Below are positions 20,079 through 28,572 of a stretch of 64,000 nt of DNA, one piece after another. Numbering within the stretch: position 1 is the first letter of the stretch; each line of letters opens with the position of its first letter. The notes beneath the pieces are model-generated. The model did no database searches. It had not been told where the DNA came from and worked only from the letters and a program-made list of their open reading frames with translations. Origin of the DNA: Streptococcus hyovaginalis DSM 12219 (GTDB taxonomy: Bacteria; Bacillota; Bacilli; Lactobacillales; Streptococcaceae); contig NZ_ATVP01000005.1 in NCBI RefSeq assembly GCF_000420785.1, positions 112,460-176,459 on the forward strand. Reading direction: 5' to 3'. The translations under genes were made by a program, and so were the position numbers.

Positions 20079-20159
20079 AATATTGTTCCTTTAATTTAGT
20101 AATACCTACCTATTTTACAGTTTTTTAGGGTTTTTCACAATACTTCTCAAGTCCTAAAT

Positions 20160-20438
20160 TTAATTCGCCATACGGAAATCGCTATAATCTTCAAATTGCC
20201 CCATTTGCACATCAACATAGGTGACACGACTCATGCGTGAAGGCCCTTTGCGTACTTCTTGAATAAATTTAGCCATCTTATTAGCATCATCCGATTGGGC
20301 TAAAATCTCAACAGTACCATCATCGTTGTTCCAAACGCGACCAGTGATGTTGCCTATTTCCTTAGCCAATGCGTAGGTAGAGTAGCGAAAACCAACTCCC
20401 TGAACACGTCCAGAAACAATCATACGAACTTTTTTCAT
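20160..20438 (-). CDS. acyP: Acylphosphatase
   Basis: Small enzyme (92 residues) that hydrolyses acyl phosphates. Both signatures are present: GRVQGVGFRYSTY with the phosphate-binding arginine, and GRVWNNDDGTVEILAQ with the catalytic asparagine. The ATG has AAGGAGA upstream. It shares a short intergenic region with the divergent methyltransferase gene and lies 81 bases upstream of yidC on the same strand. Confidence 0.96.
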   Translation of the reverse strand: MKKVRMIVSGRVQGVGFRYSTYALAKEIGNITGRVWNNDDGTVEILAQSDDANKMAKFIQEVRKGPSRMSRVTYVDVQMGQFEDYSDFRMAN

Positions 20439-20467
20439 AGAGCTTCTCCTTATCTTTTCAAGAACTG

Positions 20468-20482
20468 TGCTATAATATCCTT
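20468..20482 (+). promoter_or_regulatory. Extended -10 promoter giving a leaderless start
   Basis: TGC then TATAAT (20471-20476), followed by only six bases before the ATG at 20483. Normal -10 to +1 spacing puts the transcript start at the A of the ATG. There is no Shine-Dalgarno sequence in between. Confidence 0.65.
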
Positions 20483-21223
20483 ATGTCTATTATAACCTCA
20501 AAATCCAATAATCTCATTAAAAAGACTAAAAAATTATTGCAAAAAAAACATCGTAATGATTCTTATTTGATAGAAGGATGGCACTTGTTTGAGGAAGCGG
20601 TCAAAGCCAAGGCTACATTCCGACATATTTTTGTTTTAGGAGAGATGATCGATCGCTTGCCAGCTGATCAAGAAGCTATTTTGGTGACGTCTGATATTCT
20701 CAAAGAGCTGTCAGATGCTCCGACTCCTCAAGGCATTGTAGCAGAAGTGGTTCTAGAAGATGGAGACTTGCCAGACTTTCAAACTGGTCGCTATCTTGTT
20801 TTGGAAGATGTGCAGGATCCTGGGAATCTAGGGACGATGGTACGAACGGCTGATGCGGCTGGTTTAGACGGTGTTATTTTGTCAGATAAGTCGGCTGATT
20901 TGTATAATCCTAAAACGCTCCGTTCTATGCAAGGAAGTCATTTTCACTTGCCGGTGTTTCGTCAGTCATTGCCTTTTGTTTTTGCTAAAATGAAAGCAAC
21001 AGGGTTACCTATTTTAGCGACAACATTATCAGAGCAGTCTGTCGATTATCGTGAGTTAGATCATTTGGAGACATTTGCCTTGGTCATGGGGAATGAAGGT
21101 CAGGGGATTAGCTCTGAAACAGCAGATATAGCGGACCAGTTGGTTCATATTTCCATGCCTGGTCAGGCCGAAAGTCTCAATGTGGCAGTAGCAGCTGGTA
21201 TAGTGATTTTTAGCTTGCTTTAA
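20483..21223 (+). CDS. TrmH/SpoU-family RNA 2'-O-methyltransferase
   Basis: 246 residues: an N-terminal substrate-binding domain (IITSKSNNLIKKTKKLLQKKHR) and the SPOUT catalytic domain with motif 1 (LEDVQDPGNLGTMVRTADAAG), motif 2 (LVMGNEGQGIS) and motif 3 (ISMPGQAESLNVAVAAGI) forming the knotted SAM site. The target is probably a 2'-hydroxyl in rRNA or tRNA; which one cannot be read from sequence. No ribosome binding site precedes the ATG, and the -10 box ends six bases upstream, so a leaderless mRNA is predicted. Confidence 0.92.
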   Translation: MSIITSKSNNLIKKTKKLLQKKHRNDSYLIEGWHLFEEAVKAKATFRHIFVLGEMIDRLPADQEAILVTSDILKELSDAPTPQGIVAEVVLEDGDLPDFQTGRYLVLEDVQDPGNLGTMVRTADAAGLDGVILSDKSADLYNPKTLRSMQGSHFHLPVFRQSLPFVFAKMKATGLPILATTLSEQSVDYRELDHLETFALVMGNEGQGISSETADIADQLVHISMPGQAESLNVAVAAGIVIFSLL

Positions 21224-21230
21224 GCCAATA

Positions 21231-21239
21231 TGGTATAAT
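21231..21239 (+). promoter_or_regulatory. Extended -10 promoter of the HD-domain gene
   Basis: TGG plus TATAAT at 21234-21239, predicting a start near 21246, which leaves just enough leader to contain the GAGG ribosome binding site. It contrasts with the leaderless neighbour. Confidence 0.55.
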
Positions 21240-21263
21240 AGTAGTCTAAGTGAGGTGAATACC

Positions 21264-21767
21264 ATGAAAAAATATGAAAATGATGCTGAATTCATGGCAT
21301 TGGTTGGACATCTAATCGACCATCCTCGATTTCAAAAACTAGATGGTATCGTCCAACATCATCATTCGACACGTATGGAACACTCTATCAATGTGGCTTA
21401 TACCAGCTTTAAAATTGCTCGTAAATTTGGTTGGGATAAAAAAAGTACCGCCCGTGGTGGTCTCTTGCATGATTTCTTTTATTATGATTGGCGTGTGACC
21501 AAATTTAATAAAAGTCATGCTTGGGTTCATCCTCGGATTGCGATTCGAAATGCTAGAAAATTAACAGATCTCAACAAAAAAGAAGAAGATATTATTTTAA
21601 AGCATATGTGGGGAGCGACGCTTGCTTTTCCACGTTACAAAGAGTCTTATATCGTGACAATGGTGGATAAATACTGGGCAGTCAAAGAAGCGACCATTCC
21701 GATGCGTCGAGGTTTGGCAAAACCCATTCGCTACAGCCGCAAGTTTTTAGGCAGTCATAATCGCTAA
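21264..21767 (+). CDS. HD-domain hydrolase
   Basis: 167 residues with an HD metal-dependent phosphohydrolase fold: histidines in HHHSTRMEHSINVAY, the HD pair in GGLLHDFFYYDW, and later histidines (HAWVHPRIAI). A GTG at 21255 is in frame, but AGTGAGGTG is the ribosome binding site for the ATG at 21264. The substrate (nucleotide or other phosphoester) is unknown. It is followed 17 bases later by the BI-1 family gene, so the two probably form an operon. Confidence 0.85.
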   Translation: MKKYENDAEFMALVGHLIDHPRFQKLDGIVQHHHSTRMEHSINVAYTSFKIARKFGWDKKSTARGGLLHDFFYYDWRVTKFNKSHAWVHPRIAIRNARKLTDLNKKEEDIILKHMWGATLAFPRYKESYIVTMVDKYWAVKEATIPMRRGLAKPIRYSRKFLGSHNR

Positions 21768-21784
21768 TAGTTTAGGAGAAATAA

Positions 21785-22474
21785 ATGAACGATAATCTTA
21801 TTTTTACAGAGTCCCAGAGTGGCCTATCAGCCTTCTTTACAAAAATTTATAGTCTTGTTGGTATTGGCATTGGCTTATCGGCTTTTGTCTCTTGGTTGAT
21901 GCTCTACCCTTTTCAACAAAACCTGTTAACCATAATGACTCAGTACCCATGGGTCTATATGGGCGCTTTCTTTATTGAGTTGGCACTTGTTTTCCTAGCT
22001 TCTAATGCCGCTCGCAAGAACACTGCAGCAGCACTCCCGTTATTCTTGACCTACTCAGCACTGAACGGCTTTACCTTAAGTTTTATTATTGTTCAGTATG
22101 CGCAAACGACCGTGGTCCAAGCCTTTGTCAGCTCTGCTCTAGTCTTTTTTGTCATGGCGGGAATCGGTGCGACCATTAAAAAAGATTTGTCAGGCATGGC
22201 AAAAGCATTAATGGCAGCTTTGATTGGTATCGTTATTGCAAGTATCGTTAACATCTTTATGGGAAGTGGTACAATGAATTTCATCATTAGTATCGTGTCA
22301 GTGCTAATTTTCTCAGGTTTAATTGCCTATGATAATCAAATGATCAAACGTGTTTATCATCAAACTGGAGGTAATGTTCAAGATGGTTGGGCTATTTCAA
22401 TGGCACTAAGTCTCTATCTTGATTTTATCAATCTCTTTTTGAACCTCTTGCGCTTATTTGGACGTAATGACTAA
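21785..22474 (+). CDS. Bax inhibitor-1 (BI-1/YccA) family membrane protein
   Basis: 229 residues with seven predicted TM helices and the family's acidic C-terminal region ([15 protein letters not shown], followed by [18 protein letters not shown]). Bacterial homologues act as pH-sensitive Ca2+ leak channels or as FtsH-modulating proteins. The start has TAGGAGAAATAA upstream. A bidirectional terminator follows. Confidence 0.92.
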   Translation: MNDNLIFTESQSGLSAFFTKIYSLVGIGIGLSAFVSWLMLYPFQQNLLTIMTQYPWVYMGAFFIELALVFLASNAARKNTAAALPLFLTYSALNGFTLSFIIVQYAQTTVVQAFVSSALVFFVMAGIGATIKKDLSGMAKALMAALIGIVIASIVNIFMGSGTMNFIISIVSVLIFSGLIAYDNQMIKRVYHQTGGNVQDGWAISMALSLYLDFINLFLNLLRLFGRND

Positions 22475-22500
22475 TAGCTGAGATCAGCAGAAAAGATAAC

Positions 22501-22556
22501 AAAAAGCGAACACTTTAGTATTCTGTATAACAGAAATACCAAGGTATTCGCTTTTT
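22501..22556. terminator. Bidirectional terminator
   Basis: Outer stem AAAAAGCGA (22501-22509) / TCGCTTTTT (22548-22556) with an inner hairpin of about 8 bp. It separates the convergent BI-1 and DUF960 genes and can serve both. Confidence 0.75.
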
Positions 22557-22627
22557 ATCGTCTAATCTATTTGTCTAAGGGTATGGCGACGGATTTTGGA
22601 AAAGGCACTCATTTATTCCAGTGTCTT

Positions 22628-22942
22628 TTAGTCATTTAATTCATGCGCCAGAAGGATTGTTTGTTTGCCGTGATTGTCGACGATGTAAAAATATTCTGGA
22701 AAGAAGGGGTCGAAGCTGTATTTATAATCGAATACCATCAACAGTTTGTGACCAGGATCGTGGTATTCGTAACTAATCCCTTTTTCGGATTTGATGATTT
22801 TAAAACGGAGAATATTATCTAGAGGGACAACGTTACGCAGGTAGTTATCTAAGATATCCCAGAAGGTGTCAATCAGTTCACTTGGTAGTGAAGTAGCTAC
22901 TCCAAAGCTGGCGTAGCGAGCTTTGGTTTTTTCAAATGCCAT
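22628..22942 (-). CDS. DUF960 family protein
   Basis: 104 residues, no membrane segment. It matches the small DUF960 family of lactic acid bacteria by its start (FEKTKARYASFGVATSLP) and the aromatic-rich FDYKYSFDPFFPEYFYIVDN region near the end. The family has no assigned function. The start is preceded by AAGGAGA. It is downstream of the Ntdp gene on the same strand with a hairpin (23011-23033) in between. Confidence 0.85.
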   Translation of the reverse strand: MAFEKTKARYASFGVATSLPSELIDTFWDILDNYLRNVVPLDNILRFKIIKSEKGISYEYHDPGHKLLMVFDYKYSFDPFFPEYFYIVDNHGKQTILLAHELND

Positions 22943-23010
22943 AACAGGTCTCCTTTCCTTAATGAACAGACCGGTACTGTATTATAACTAGTGAAAAGAT
23001 AAATGCGAAA

Positions 23011-23033
23011 GAGCTGAGACCATTTCTCAGCTC
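23011..23033 (-). terminator. Hairpin after the Ntdp gene
   Basis: Stem GAGCTGAGA/TCTCAGCTC (23011-23019, 23025-23033). The minus-strand tail (CTTTCGCATTT) is only moderately U-rich, so termination is probably partial. Confidence 0.55.
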
Positions 23034-23044
23034 CTAGGGCAACT

Positions 23045-23578
23045 TTACCGTTTCTTAAGCTCCAGATAGCGCTTGTACCAAATATTAACATAAGCCTGTG
23101 AAAATGGTCCTTTTTGATGATTAATCCAGTCCACGAGGATTTTAACATTTTCTTTTAAAATGAAATCAATATCAGAAGAATAACGCATTTTGCGTTTGTG
23201 AACTTCATATTCATCCACATCAAGAAGTTTTTTTTCTCCGTCAGCAAAGACTTTAACATCAAGGTCATAGTCTATATACTTAAGAGCTTCTTGATCCAAA
23301 ACATAGGGACTTGCCAGGTTGCAGTAATAAGAAATACCATTATCTCTTATCATAGCAATAATGTTGAACCAATATTTTTGGTGAAAATACACAATTGCAG
23401 GCTCACGTGTCACCCAGCGGCGACCGTCGTGTTCGGTCACTAAAGTGTGATCATTAACCCCAATAATAGCATTTTCAGTTGTTTTGAGTACCATAGTGTC
23501 ACGCCAAGTGCGGTGCAAACTACCATCATGTTTATAACTTTGAATTGTAATAAAGTCGCCTTCTTTGGGTAATTTCAT
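23045..23578 (-). CDS. Nucleoside tri-/diphosphate phosphatase (DUF402, Ntdp)
   Basis: Ntdp-type enzymes hydrolyse nucleoside tri- and diphosphates. The 177-residue length of the family is obtained by starting at the second ATG (23578, [14 protein letters not shown]) rather than at 23587. DUF402 features: [41 protein letters not shown], the acidic metal-binding strands ([30 protein letters not shown]), and the C-terminal helix. It is separated from the convergent-side recX gene by 80 bases. Confidence 0.9.
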   Translation of the reverse strand: MKLPKEGDFITIQSYKHDGSLHRTWRDTMVLKTTENAIIGVNDHTLVTEHDGRRWVTREPAIVYFHQKYWFNIIAMIRDNGISYYCNLASPYVLDQEALKYIDYDLDVKVFADGEKKLLDVDEYEVHKRKMRYSSDIDFILKENVKILVDWINHQKGPFSQAYVNIWYKRYLELKKR

Positions 23579-23658
23579 GGCAATCATCTTTCTACAATTT
23601 CTTTATCTTTACTAGTTTATCATAATTGTCAGAAAAATGCACTTTATGCTACAGTCTT

Positions 23659-24435
23659 TTACAAATAGTCCCTTAAAGCCGAACGAATGCTGTCAAAATC
23701 ATAGCCTTTTCGCGCCAAAGCTTGTGTTAGTCGCTGTCTTAAGTCATAGCCCTCATATTTTCGGCTGTATTTTCGGTATTGCTTGTCTAATTCTTGGTAG
23801 ATAAGTTCTTCCTCGGTTACCTCATTCTTCTCCAAATCGAGGCTGTCAATAGCCAGTTTAGCTTCTGAGTAGGAAAATCCTTTGTTTGTTAGACTTTGGT
23901 TGAGCTTGTCTTTTAGAGCTTTAAAAGCTAGCTTGCCATCATACTTGCGCAAGAGTTTCTGTGCGACACGTTCAGCAACTTCTGTGAAGTCATAGTCTGC
24001 TAAAACGCCATCAATCGTAGCACTGGAAATACCTTTTTGCATGAGTTTTTGCTTGATAACAAAGGCCCCCTTGTCACCGCTAGAGAGATTTTGCTCGACA
24101 GTAGAGATGATGAATTGCTGATCATTAATCCAGTTATCATCTTTAAGATTATCAAGCACTTGCGGAATGATAGACGCCTCAATCTCATGTTTATAGAGAT
24201 AATCTCTAACTTCTTTTTCAGTCCGCTGTTTAAAAGAAATGAAATAAAGAGCCAGGTTTTTCCCGTAAGAAAATTGGGCAAACTGACGGATGTCGTTGAG
24301 CTCTTGTTCAGAGACAGTCATTCCTTTTGTTAGCATAAAGCGGACAATGGTATCTTCGGTGATGTACAGTCTCTCAGTCTCATCCAGCTCTAAGAGATAG
24401 AGACGCTTTTTCTTTTCGATTTTGGTGATTTTCAT
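23659..24435 (-). CDS. recX: Regulatory protein RecX
   Basis: RecX inhibits RecA filament extension. The 258 residues consist of three-helix repeats typical of the family, with [27 protein letters not shown] and [19 protein letters not shown]. Start context is [15 protein letters not shown]. It begins two bases after the stop of the APH-like kinase gene, so the two are in one transcript that should begin at the leaderless promoter of the kinase. Confidence 0.93.
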   Translation of the reverse strand: MKITKIEKKKRLYLLELDETERLYITEDTIVRFMLTKGMTVSEQELNDIRQFAQFSYGKNLALYFISFKQRTEKEVRDYLYKHEIEASIIPQVLDNLKDDNWINDQQFIISTVEQNLSSGDKGAFVIKQKLMQKGISSATIDGVLADYDFTEVAERVAQKLLRKYDGKLAFKALKDKLNQSLTNKGFSYSEAKLAIDSLDLEKNEVTEEELIYQELDKQYRKYSRKYEGYDLRQRLTQALARKGYDFDSIRSALRDYL

Positions 24436-24437
24436 GC

Positions 24438-25217
24438 TTAGTCTCCGAAGGCTTCGTGTGCGGCGACAACTCGTAGGGTTTCCCAGTTGATATCAGCTCT
24501 AGAATAGTTATCTAAAAAGATTTGGATATAGTTATCATTTTCCAAATTATAATGAATAGACCAGATAGCCCAGAAAATATCAATGTGCTTATCACTATAG
24601 CCAGCAAGACCCCAATCAATAAAACAAGAGAAAGTTTGTGGATCTTTTAAAATGATATTTGGTAAACAGGCATCGCCGTGAATGAAGGCGTTGGTTTCTA
24701 AGAGATGTCCTTTTTCTGACACGAATTGAGATGCTTCTTCTCGATTTGAAATGTGAAACATCGGGAGCAATGCTTTTTCATAGAAAACACCATTTTGATG
24801 ATTCTTTTTGACTTTTTGACGATAGTTTTCGAGGAGATGATTATCGGGAAAATTGTCGGGTTTGGAATGATGCAGTTTTCGTAGTTCTTGACCTAAAATA
24901 GCACAGATTGACTCTGGAGAATTTAAGAAAGATGTTGAAGCAGAACCGACTGCGGCTCTTGTTAAGAGATAGTCCCTATCCTTACTGATATATTCCATCA
25001 CTTCAACTCCTAAGTGATGTTGATAGAACCACTTTGTTATCCGCGCTTCTTCTTGTAATTTTCTTTTTGAATCTATTTTTAAAAAATAATCATCTCCAAT
25101 TTTTAAGACTAAAGCTCCGGAGTGAGAAGAATAATCATAACATTTTTGATTTTGGAGATAGGGATGAAGACTTTCCGGAAGTTCCCCATCATTTATATGG
25201 TATTCAGGATTTTTCAT
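24438..25217 (-). CDS. APH-family phosphotransferase
   Basis: 259 residues when started at the ATG at 25217 ([19 protein letters not shown]); a longer frame to 25355 runs through the promoter. The aminoglycoside-phosphotransferase fold is clear: an N-lobe lysine in [17 protein letters not shown], the Brenner motif [11 protein letters not shown] and the Mg-binding [15 protein letters not shown]. The substrate is not predictable: it could phosphorylate an antibiotic or a metabolite. It directly precedes recX. A TATAAT ends six bases upstream of the ATG and no ribosome binding site is visible. Confidence 0.88.
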   Translation of the reverse strand: MKNPEYHINDGELPESLHPYLQNQKCYDYSSHSGALVLKIGDDYFLKIDSKRKLQEEARITKWFYQHHLGVEVMEYISKDRDYLLTRAAVGSASTSFLNSPESICAILGQELRKLHHSKPDNFPDNHLLENYRQKVKKNHQNGVFYEKALLPMFHISNREEASQFVSEKGHLLETNAFIHGDACLPNIILKDPQTFSCFIDWGLAGYSDKHIDIFWAIWSIHYNLENDNYIQIFLDNYSRADINWETLRVVAAHEAFGD

Positions 25218-25232
25218 ACTTTTATTATAGCA
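25218..25232 (-). promoter_or_regulatory. Extended -10 promoter giving a leaderless start (kinase-recX)
   Basis: On the minus strand TGC then TATAAT (25229-25224), six bases, then ATG at 25217. A possible -35 (TTGCTA) lies 18 bases upstream. Confidence 0.65.
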
Positions 25233-25236
25233 AAAA

Positions 25237-25245
25237 TGGTAAAAT
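25237..25245 (+). promoter_or_regulatory. Extended -10 promoter of the HhH-protein/rlmD operon
   Basis: TGG then TAAAAT at 25240-25245, divergent from the kinase-recX promoter with the two -10 regions only about 11 bases apart. The leader is about 25 bases and includes GAAAGAAG. Confidence 0.45.
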
Positions 25246-25277
25246 GGTAGCAAAGATTCCTTGAAAGAAGCGTTGGT

Positions 25278-26240
25278 ATGAGTAAGAAAGATAATGATAA
25301 GATTATAGATTTCAGTGAGTATTTGGCTGAAAAGGATTTTGAAGAGCTCCTTCAAAGTGAGTTGGCGGGATTTTCCGATGAGGAGTTAGATGAACTTTAC
25401 GATGATTTGGCATTCGGAGAAGCGTTTGAAGACTTAGAAGGAGAAGCAGCATTAGCCAAAATGAGCTATCAAACGCTCAGAGACTTAGAAAGAACGGAAG
25501 CTCAGGGACATGATAGCTGGCTAACTTCTGAGCCTGTTGGTTGGATTAACTTGGGCGAGCGCCCTTATCTGTCAAATAAGATGGCACTAGCGACAGCTTA
25601 TAAACAAAATGGCCTTTACCAAAAAGCATTGGACCATTTTCTTGAAATCTATCAGGTAGAGGAAACAGATGGTTTAAGGACGCGTTATGAAATCATGTCG
25701 TCGTATGTGCTTATGTCAAAGCATGAAGAGTTAAAAGCATTCTATTTCAGTAAGGACTATCATCAGGGGGATTTGATGATGGATATTCCTTATATTATTT
25801 CTTCTATCTTAGCTGGTCAGGAGGAATCCGTTAGAGACATCTTGGATGATTGGCTATTTAAAGTGGACGGTTTTTTTGCTTTTTGTAATCAGCCTATGAT
25901 GCCCTTGGAAGCTATCATGGAAGTGAGTAGTTTAGACTCCTATCAAGCTAATAGTATGACAGCTGTTTATGTTTCCTTAAGTACATTTTTGCCTATCTTG
26001 ATTCCGTCTAGTCATTATATTATGGCCATCATTCAGCAATTATTAGATATTGAAGAATCACCGCTTATCGAGAACTTGGAAGTCTTTAGTAGTGTCCAAC
26101 TAAACACACTGACTAGTTTTGGTATTCAATATGTTTCTGATATTGAAGAATGGTCGGAAGCAGAGTTTAGAGAGATACCTAAAATTGGATCAACAACAAT
26201 TAAGAAACTCAAGGAGAAGGGGGTTGTGTTTCAATCGTGA
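25278..26240 (+). CDS. Hypothetical protein with TPR-like and HhH regions
   Basis: 320 residues, acidic. The N-terminus (1-60) is rich in D/E. A TPR-like stretch follows around residues 95-170 ([34 protein letters not shown]). The C-terminus ([19 protein letters not shown]) looks like a helix-hairpin-helix, a fold often used for nucleic-acid binding. The stop overlaps the GTG start of rlmD (GTGA), so translation is coupled and a role with RNA modification is a reasonable guess. I do not recognise a named family. Confidence 0.75.
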   Translation: MSKKDNDKIIDFSEYLAEKDFEELLQSELAGFSDEELDELYDDLAFGEAFEDLEGEAALAKMSYQTLRDLERTEAQGHDSWLTSEPVGWINLGERPYLSNKMALATAYKQNGLYQKALDHFLEIYQVEETDGLRTRYEIMSSYVLMSKHEELKAFYFSKDYHQGDLMMDIPYIISSILAGQEESVRDILDDWLFKVDGFFAFCNQPMMPLEAIMEVSSLDSYQANSMTAVYVSLSTFLPILIPSSHYIMAIIQQLLDIEESPLIENLEVFSSVQLNTLTSFGIQYVSDIEEWSEAEFREIPKIGSTTIKKLKEKGVVFQS

Positions 26241-27592
26241 GTACCCTAAAAGTTAAACAACGGATCCCTTTAAAAATCAAACGCATGGGAATTAATGGCG
26301 AAGGGATTGGCTTTTATAAAAAAACGCTAGTTTTTGTTCGAGGTGCCCTTAAAGGAGAAGAAGTCTTTTGCCAAGTGACATCTGTTAATCGTAACTTTGT
26401 TGAAGCCAAGATTCTTGAAATTAATAAAAAATCTAAGTTCCGTGTTGTGCCGGAATGCCCTATCTATGAAGCTTGCGGTGGTTGCCAAATTATGCATCTT
26501 CGCTATGATAAGCAGCTTGATTTTAAGGTGGATTTGCTTAAGCAAGCTCTCAAGAAATTTAAACCAGCAGGTTTTGAAAACTACGAGATTCGTCCAACAT
26601 TAGGGATGGATAAGCCGCAGCATTACCGCGCAAAGTTGCAATTTCAAACCCGCTCCTTTGGAGGTTCCGTCAAGGCTGGGCTTTATGCTGAAGGAAGCCA
26701 CCGACTTGTTTCTCTGGAAGATTGCTTGGTGCAGGATCAGTTGACGCAGGAAATCATTAACAAGATTACCAATCTTTTAGACAAATACAAAGTGCCTATC
26801 TACAATGAGCGCAAAATCCATGGAATTCGGACGGTCATGGTTCGTAAGGCAGAAGCTACCGACCAGGTTCAAATCATCTTTATTTCGAGCAAATGGGTTA
26901 ATCTGACGGCTGTTATTAAGGATTTAATTGTAGCCTTTCCTCAAATCAAAACAGTTGCCTTTAATCTCAACACCTCCAAATCTAGTGAGATTTATGGGGT
27001 AGAAACAGAGATTCTCTGGGGGCAGGATGCTATCGAAGAGGAAGTTTTGGACTATAGTTTCCAATTGTCTCCAAGAGCATTCTACCAGCTCAATCCTGAA
27101 CAGACACAGGTGCTTTACGGTGAGGCAGTCAAGGCCCTTGATGTTAGTCCAGAAGACCATTTGATTGATGCCTATTGTGGTGTTGGTACTATTGGATTTG
27201 CCTTTGCCAAGCAGGTCAAAAGCGTGCGCGGGATGGATATTATCCCAGAAGCTATCCAAGATGCTAAGAAAAATGCGTGTCGTATGGGCTTTGATAATAC
27301 CCATTATGAAGCAGGTAAAGCAGAAAAAATCATTCCTAAATGGTACCAAGAAGGTTATCGAGCTGATGCCCTTGTTGTGGACCCACCACGAACTGGTTTA
27401 GACGATGCCCTCCTCAAAACTATTGTTAAATACCAACCGAAAAAAATGGTCTACGTTTCTTGTAATGTCTCAACTTTGGCGCGTGATTTAACCCAGCTGA
27501 GCAAAGTCTATGATGTTGACTATATTCAAAGTGTGGACATGTTTCCACATACCGCGAGGACCGAGGCTGTAGTTAAATTATTGCGCAGATAA
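26237..27592 (+). CDS. rlmD: 23S rRNA (uracil-5)-methyltransferase RlmD/RlmCD (RumA)
   Basis: RumA-type enzymes methylate C5 of uracils 747 and/or 1939 in 23S rRNA. 451 residues: an N-terminal TRAM domain ([18 protein letters not shown]), the Fe-S cysteines in [15 protein letters not shown], the SAM site ([15 protein letters not shown]), DPPRTG, and the catalytic cysteine in [13 protein letters not shown]. It starts with GTG overlapping the preceding stop. Streptococci carry two RumA paralogues; in pneumococcus RlmCD does both sites, so the exact target is uncertain. The last ~16 codons are duplicated downstream at 27654-27705. Confidence 0.93.
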   Translation: MSTLKVKQRIPLKIKRMGINGEGIGFYKKTLVFVRGALKGEEVFCQVTSVNRNFVEAKILEINKKSKFRVVPECPIYEACGGCQIMHLRYDKQLDFKVDLLKQALKKFKPAGFENYEIRPTLGMDKPQHYRAKLQFQTRSFGGSVKAGLYAEGSHRLVSLEDCLVQDQLTQEIINKITNLLDKYKVPIYNERKIHGIRTVMVRKAEATDQVQIIFISSKWVNLTAVIKDLIVAFPQIKTVAFNLNTSKSSEIYGVETEILWGQDAIEEEVLDYSFQLSPRAFYQLNPEQTQVLYGEAVKALDVSPEDHLIDAYCGVGTIGFAFAKQVKSVRGMDIIPEAIQDAKKNACRMGFDNTHYEAGKAEKIIPKWYQEGYRADALVVDPPRTGLDDALLKTIVKYQPKKMVYVSCNVSTLARDLTQLSKVYDVDYIQSVDMFPHTARTEAVVKLLRR

Positions 27593-27630
27593 ATAACCTG
27601 TCGCTTCTTGATTTTCAGGCGACAAGGCTA

Positions 27631-27651
27631 AACATGTCCATTGGACATGTT
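27631..27651. repeat. Inverted repeat, core GTCC-ATT-GGAC
   Basis: Perfect 9-base arms (27631-27639 and 27643-27651) around ATT. The right arm is the beginning of the duplicated rlmD 3' end. Same core layout as the repeat at 9916-9942. Confidence 0.65.
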
Positions 27652-27705
27652 CACTCCCACATACCGCAAGGATAGAGGCAGTTGTTAAACTAGTTAGGAG
27701 ATAAA
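27643..27705 (+). pseudogene. Duplicated 3' end of rlmD
   Basis: From 27654 the frame reads PHTARIEAVVKLVRR followed by TAA, against [15 protein letters not shown] and TAA at the true end of rlmD. GGACATGTT precedes the block in both copies, with two or three bases inserted in the second. Many differences are at silent positions, so the copy is old or came from a related strain. It may be the trace of an element that inserted at the gene's 3' end, or a local duplication. Confidence 0.75.
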
Positions 27706-27907
27706 GCTTTGTCTTCTCATTTTTATGGTTGGACTAATATAAACAAAAGCTATTTCATTCCTATATACGGTTGGGACTAAAGTTCTTATTAAGCTCGTTC
27801 GTAAGTAGGTATATGTGAGAAGGTCAATCACGTGGTTGCGACTTGAGATAGCCATTACTTATTTCTAAGGTATAGTTAGTAGGATTGCTTATCCTCAAGG
27901 AGTTGAT

Positions 27908-28534
27908 ATGTTTTCAGATATAAACAACTATTTAGCCTATCAAGGTCTTAAATACGTTAAACCTGAAAAAGCTGGCGCAGAAGCAGATGCTATGATGGCT
28001 TTTAAAGCGCAAGGACAGGCTGCGCGTGCTGAAATGACGACTTTGTCCAAAGCTTTGTCTCAAGCCTTGCCTGGTTTTAAAATGGAGCGTGTCAGCAACT
28101 GGGCTAATCAAGCTCAGATAGGACGGCCACATTTTTGGACTTATTTCCATGGCATTGATGATGACTATGATGAAGTTGGTCTTGCCATTCGCCTATATGG
28201 TCAAAAGGATAATTTTGGAATTTCGGTTGAAGTTAGTTTCATTGAACGTAAGAAATCAGCTGAAACACTGGCTAAACAGGCGAAGGTTTTAGACGTTCCG
28301 ATAACTGAGCCACTCTATTATTGGGTTCAAGAAAATGGTGAAAGTCATCGGGAAGAAGGAACGGAAAGCAATAGACAAAAATTGCTAGAGGAGCTAGCTG
28401 ATGGCAAGATTAGAAAAGTTTTAGTTAAAAAGGACATCCCAATGACAAAAGTTATGACTATCCAAGAGCTAGTTCCAAAACTGCTAGAAGCTTTTAGAGA
28501 TCTATTTCCTTATTATGAGGCTACAAAAAAGTGA
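27908..28534 (+). CDS. Conserved hypothetical protein
   Basis: 208 residues, soluble, no catalytic motif recognised. The sequence has a conserved-looking middle (QIGRPHFWTYFHGIDDDYDE, LAIRLYGQKDNFGISVEVSF) and a helical C-terminus. It resembles proteins annotated as the HI_0552 family, whose role is unknown; that assignment is from memory of the pattern and is tentative. The start has AAGGAG seven bases upstream. It converges on serS with a shared terminator whose stem includes the stop codon. Confidence 0.75.
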   Translation: MFSDINNYLAYQGLKYVKPEKAGAEADAMMAFKAQGQAARAEMTTLSKALSQALPGFKMERVSNWANQAQIGRPHFWTYFHGIDDDYDEVGLAIRLYGQKDNFGISVEVSFIERKKSAETLAKQAKVLDVPITEPLYYWVQENGESHREEGTESNRQKLLEELADGKIRKVLVKKDIPMTKVMTIQELVPKLLEAFRDLFPYYEATKK

Positions 28535-28557
28535 GTTCCAAGCGGAGCTCACTTTTT
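28526..28557. terminator. Bidirectional terminator between 28534 and serS
   Basis: A 14-bp stem (28526-28539 / 28544-28557, one wobble pair), loop AAGC, with A- and T-runs on the flanks so that it works both ways. Confidence 0.85.
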
Positions 28558-28572
28558 GAATGTCATAAGGTT

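Larger units (their letters stand above)
27593..27907. other. Gene-free stretch with a duplicated rlmD 3' end
   Basis: After rlmD comes an imperfect stem (TGTCGC/GCGACA around 27600-27623), a 9-bp-arm palindrome at 27631-27651 and a degenerate second copy of the rlmD 3' end. The rest, 27706-27900, shows no gene, only the ribosome binding site (AAGGAG) of the next gene. Confidence 0.6.
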
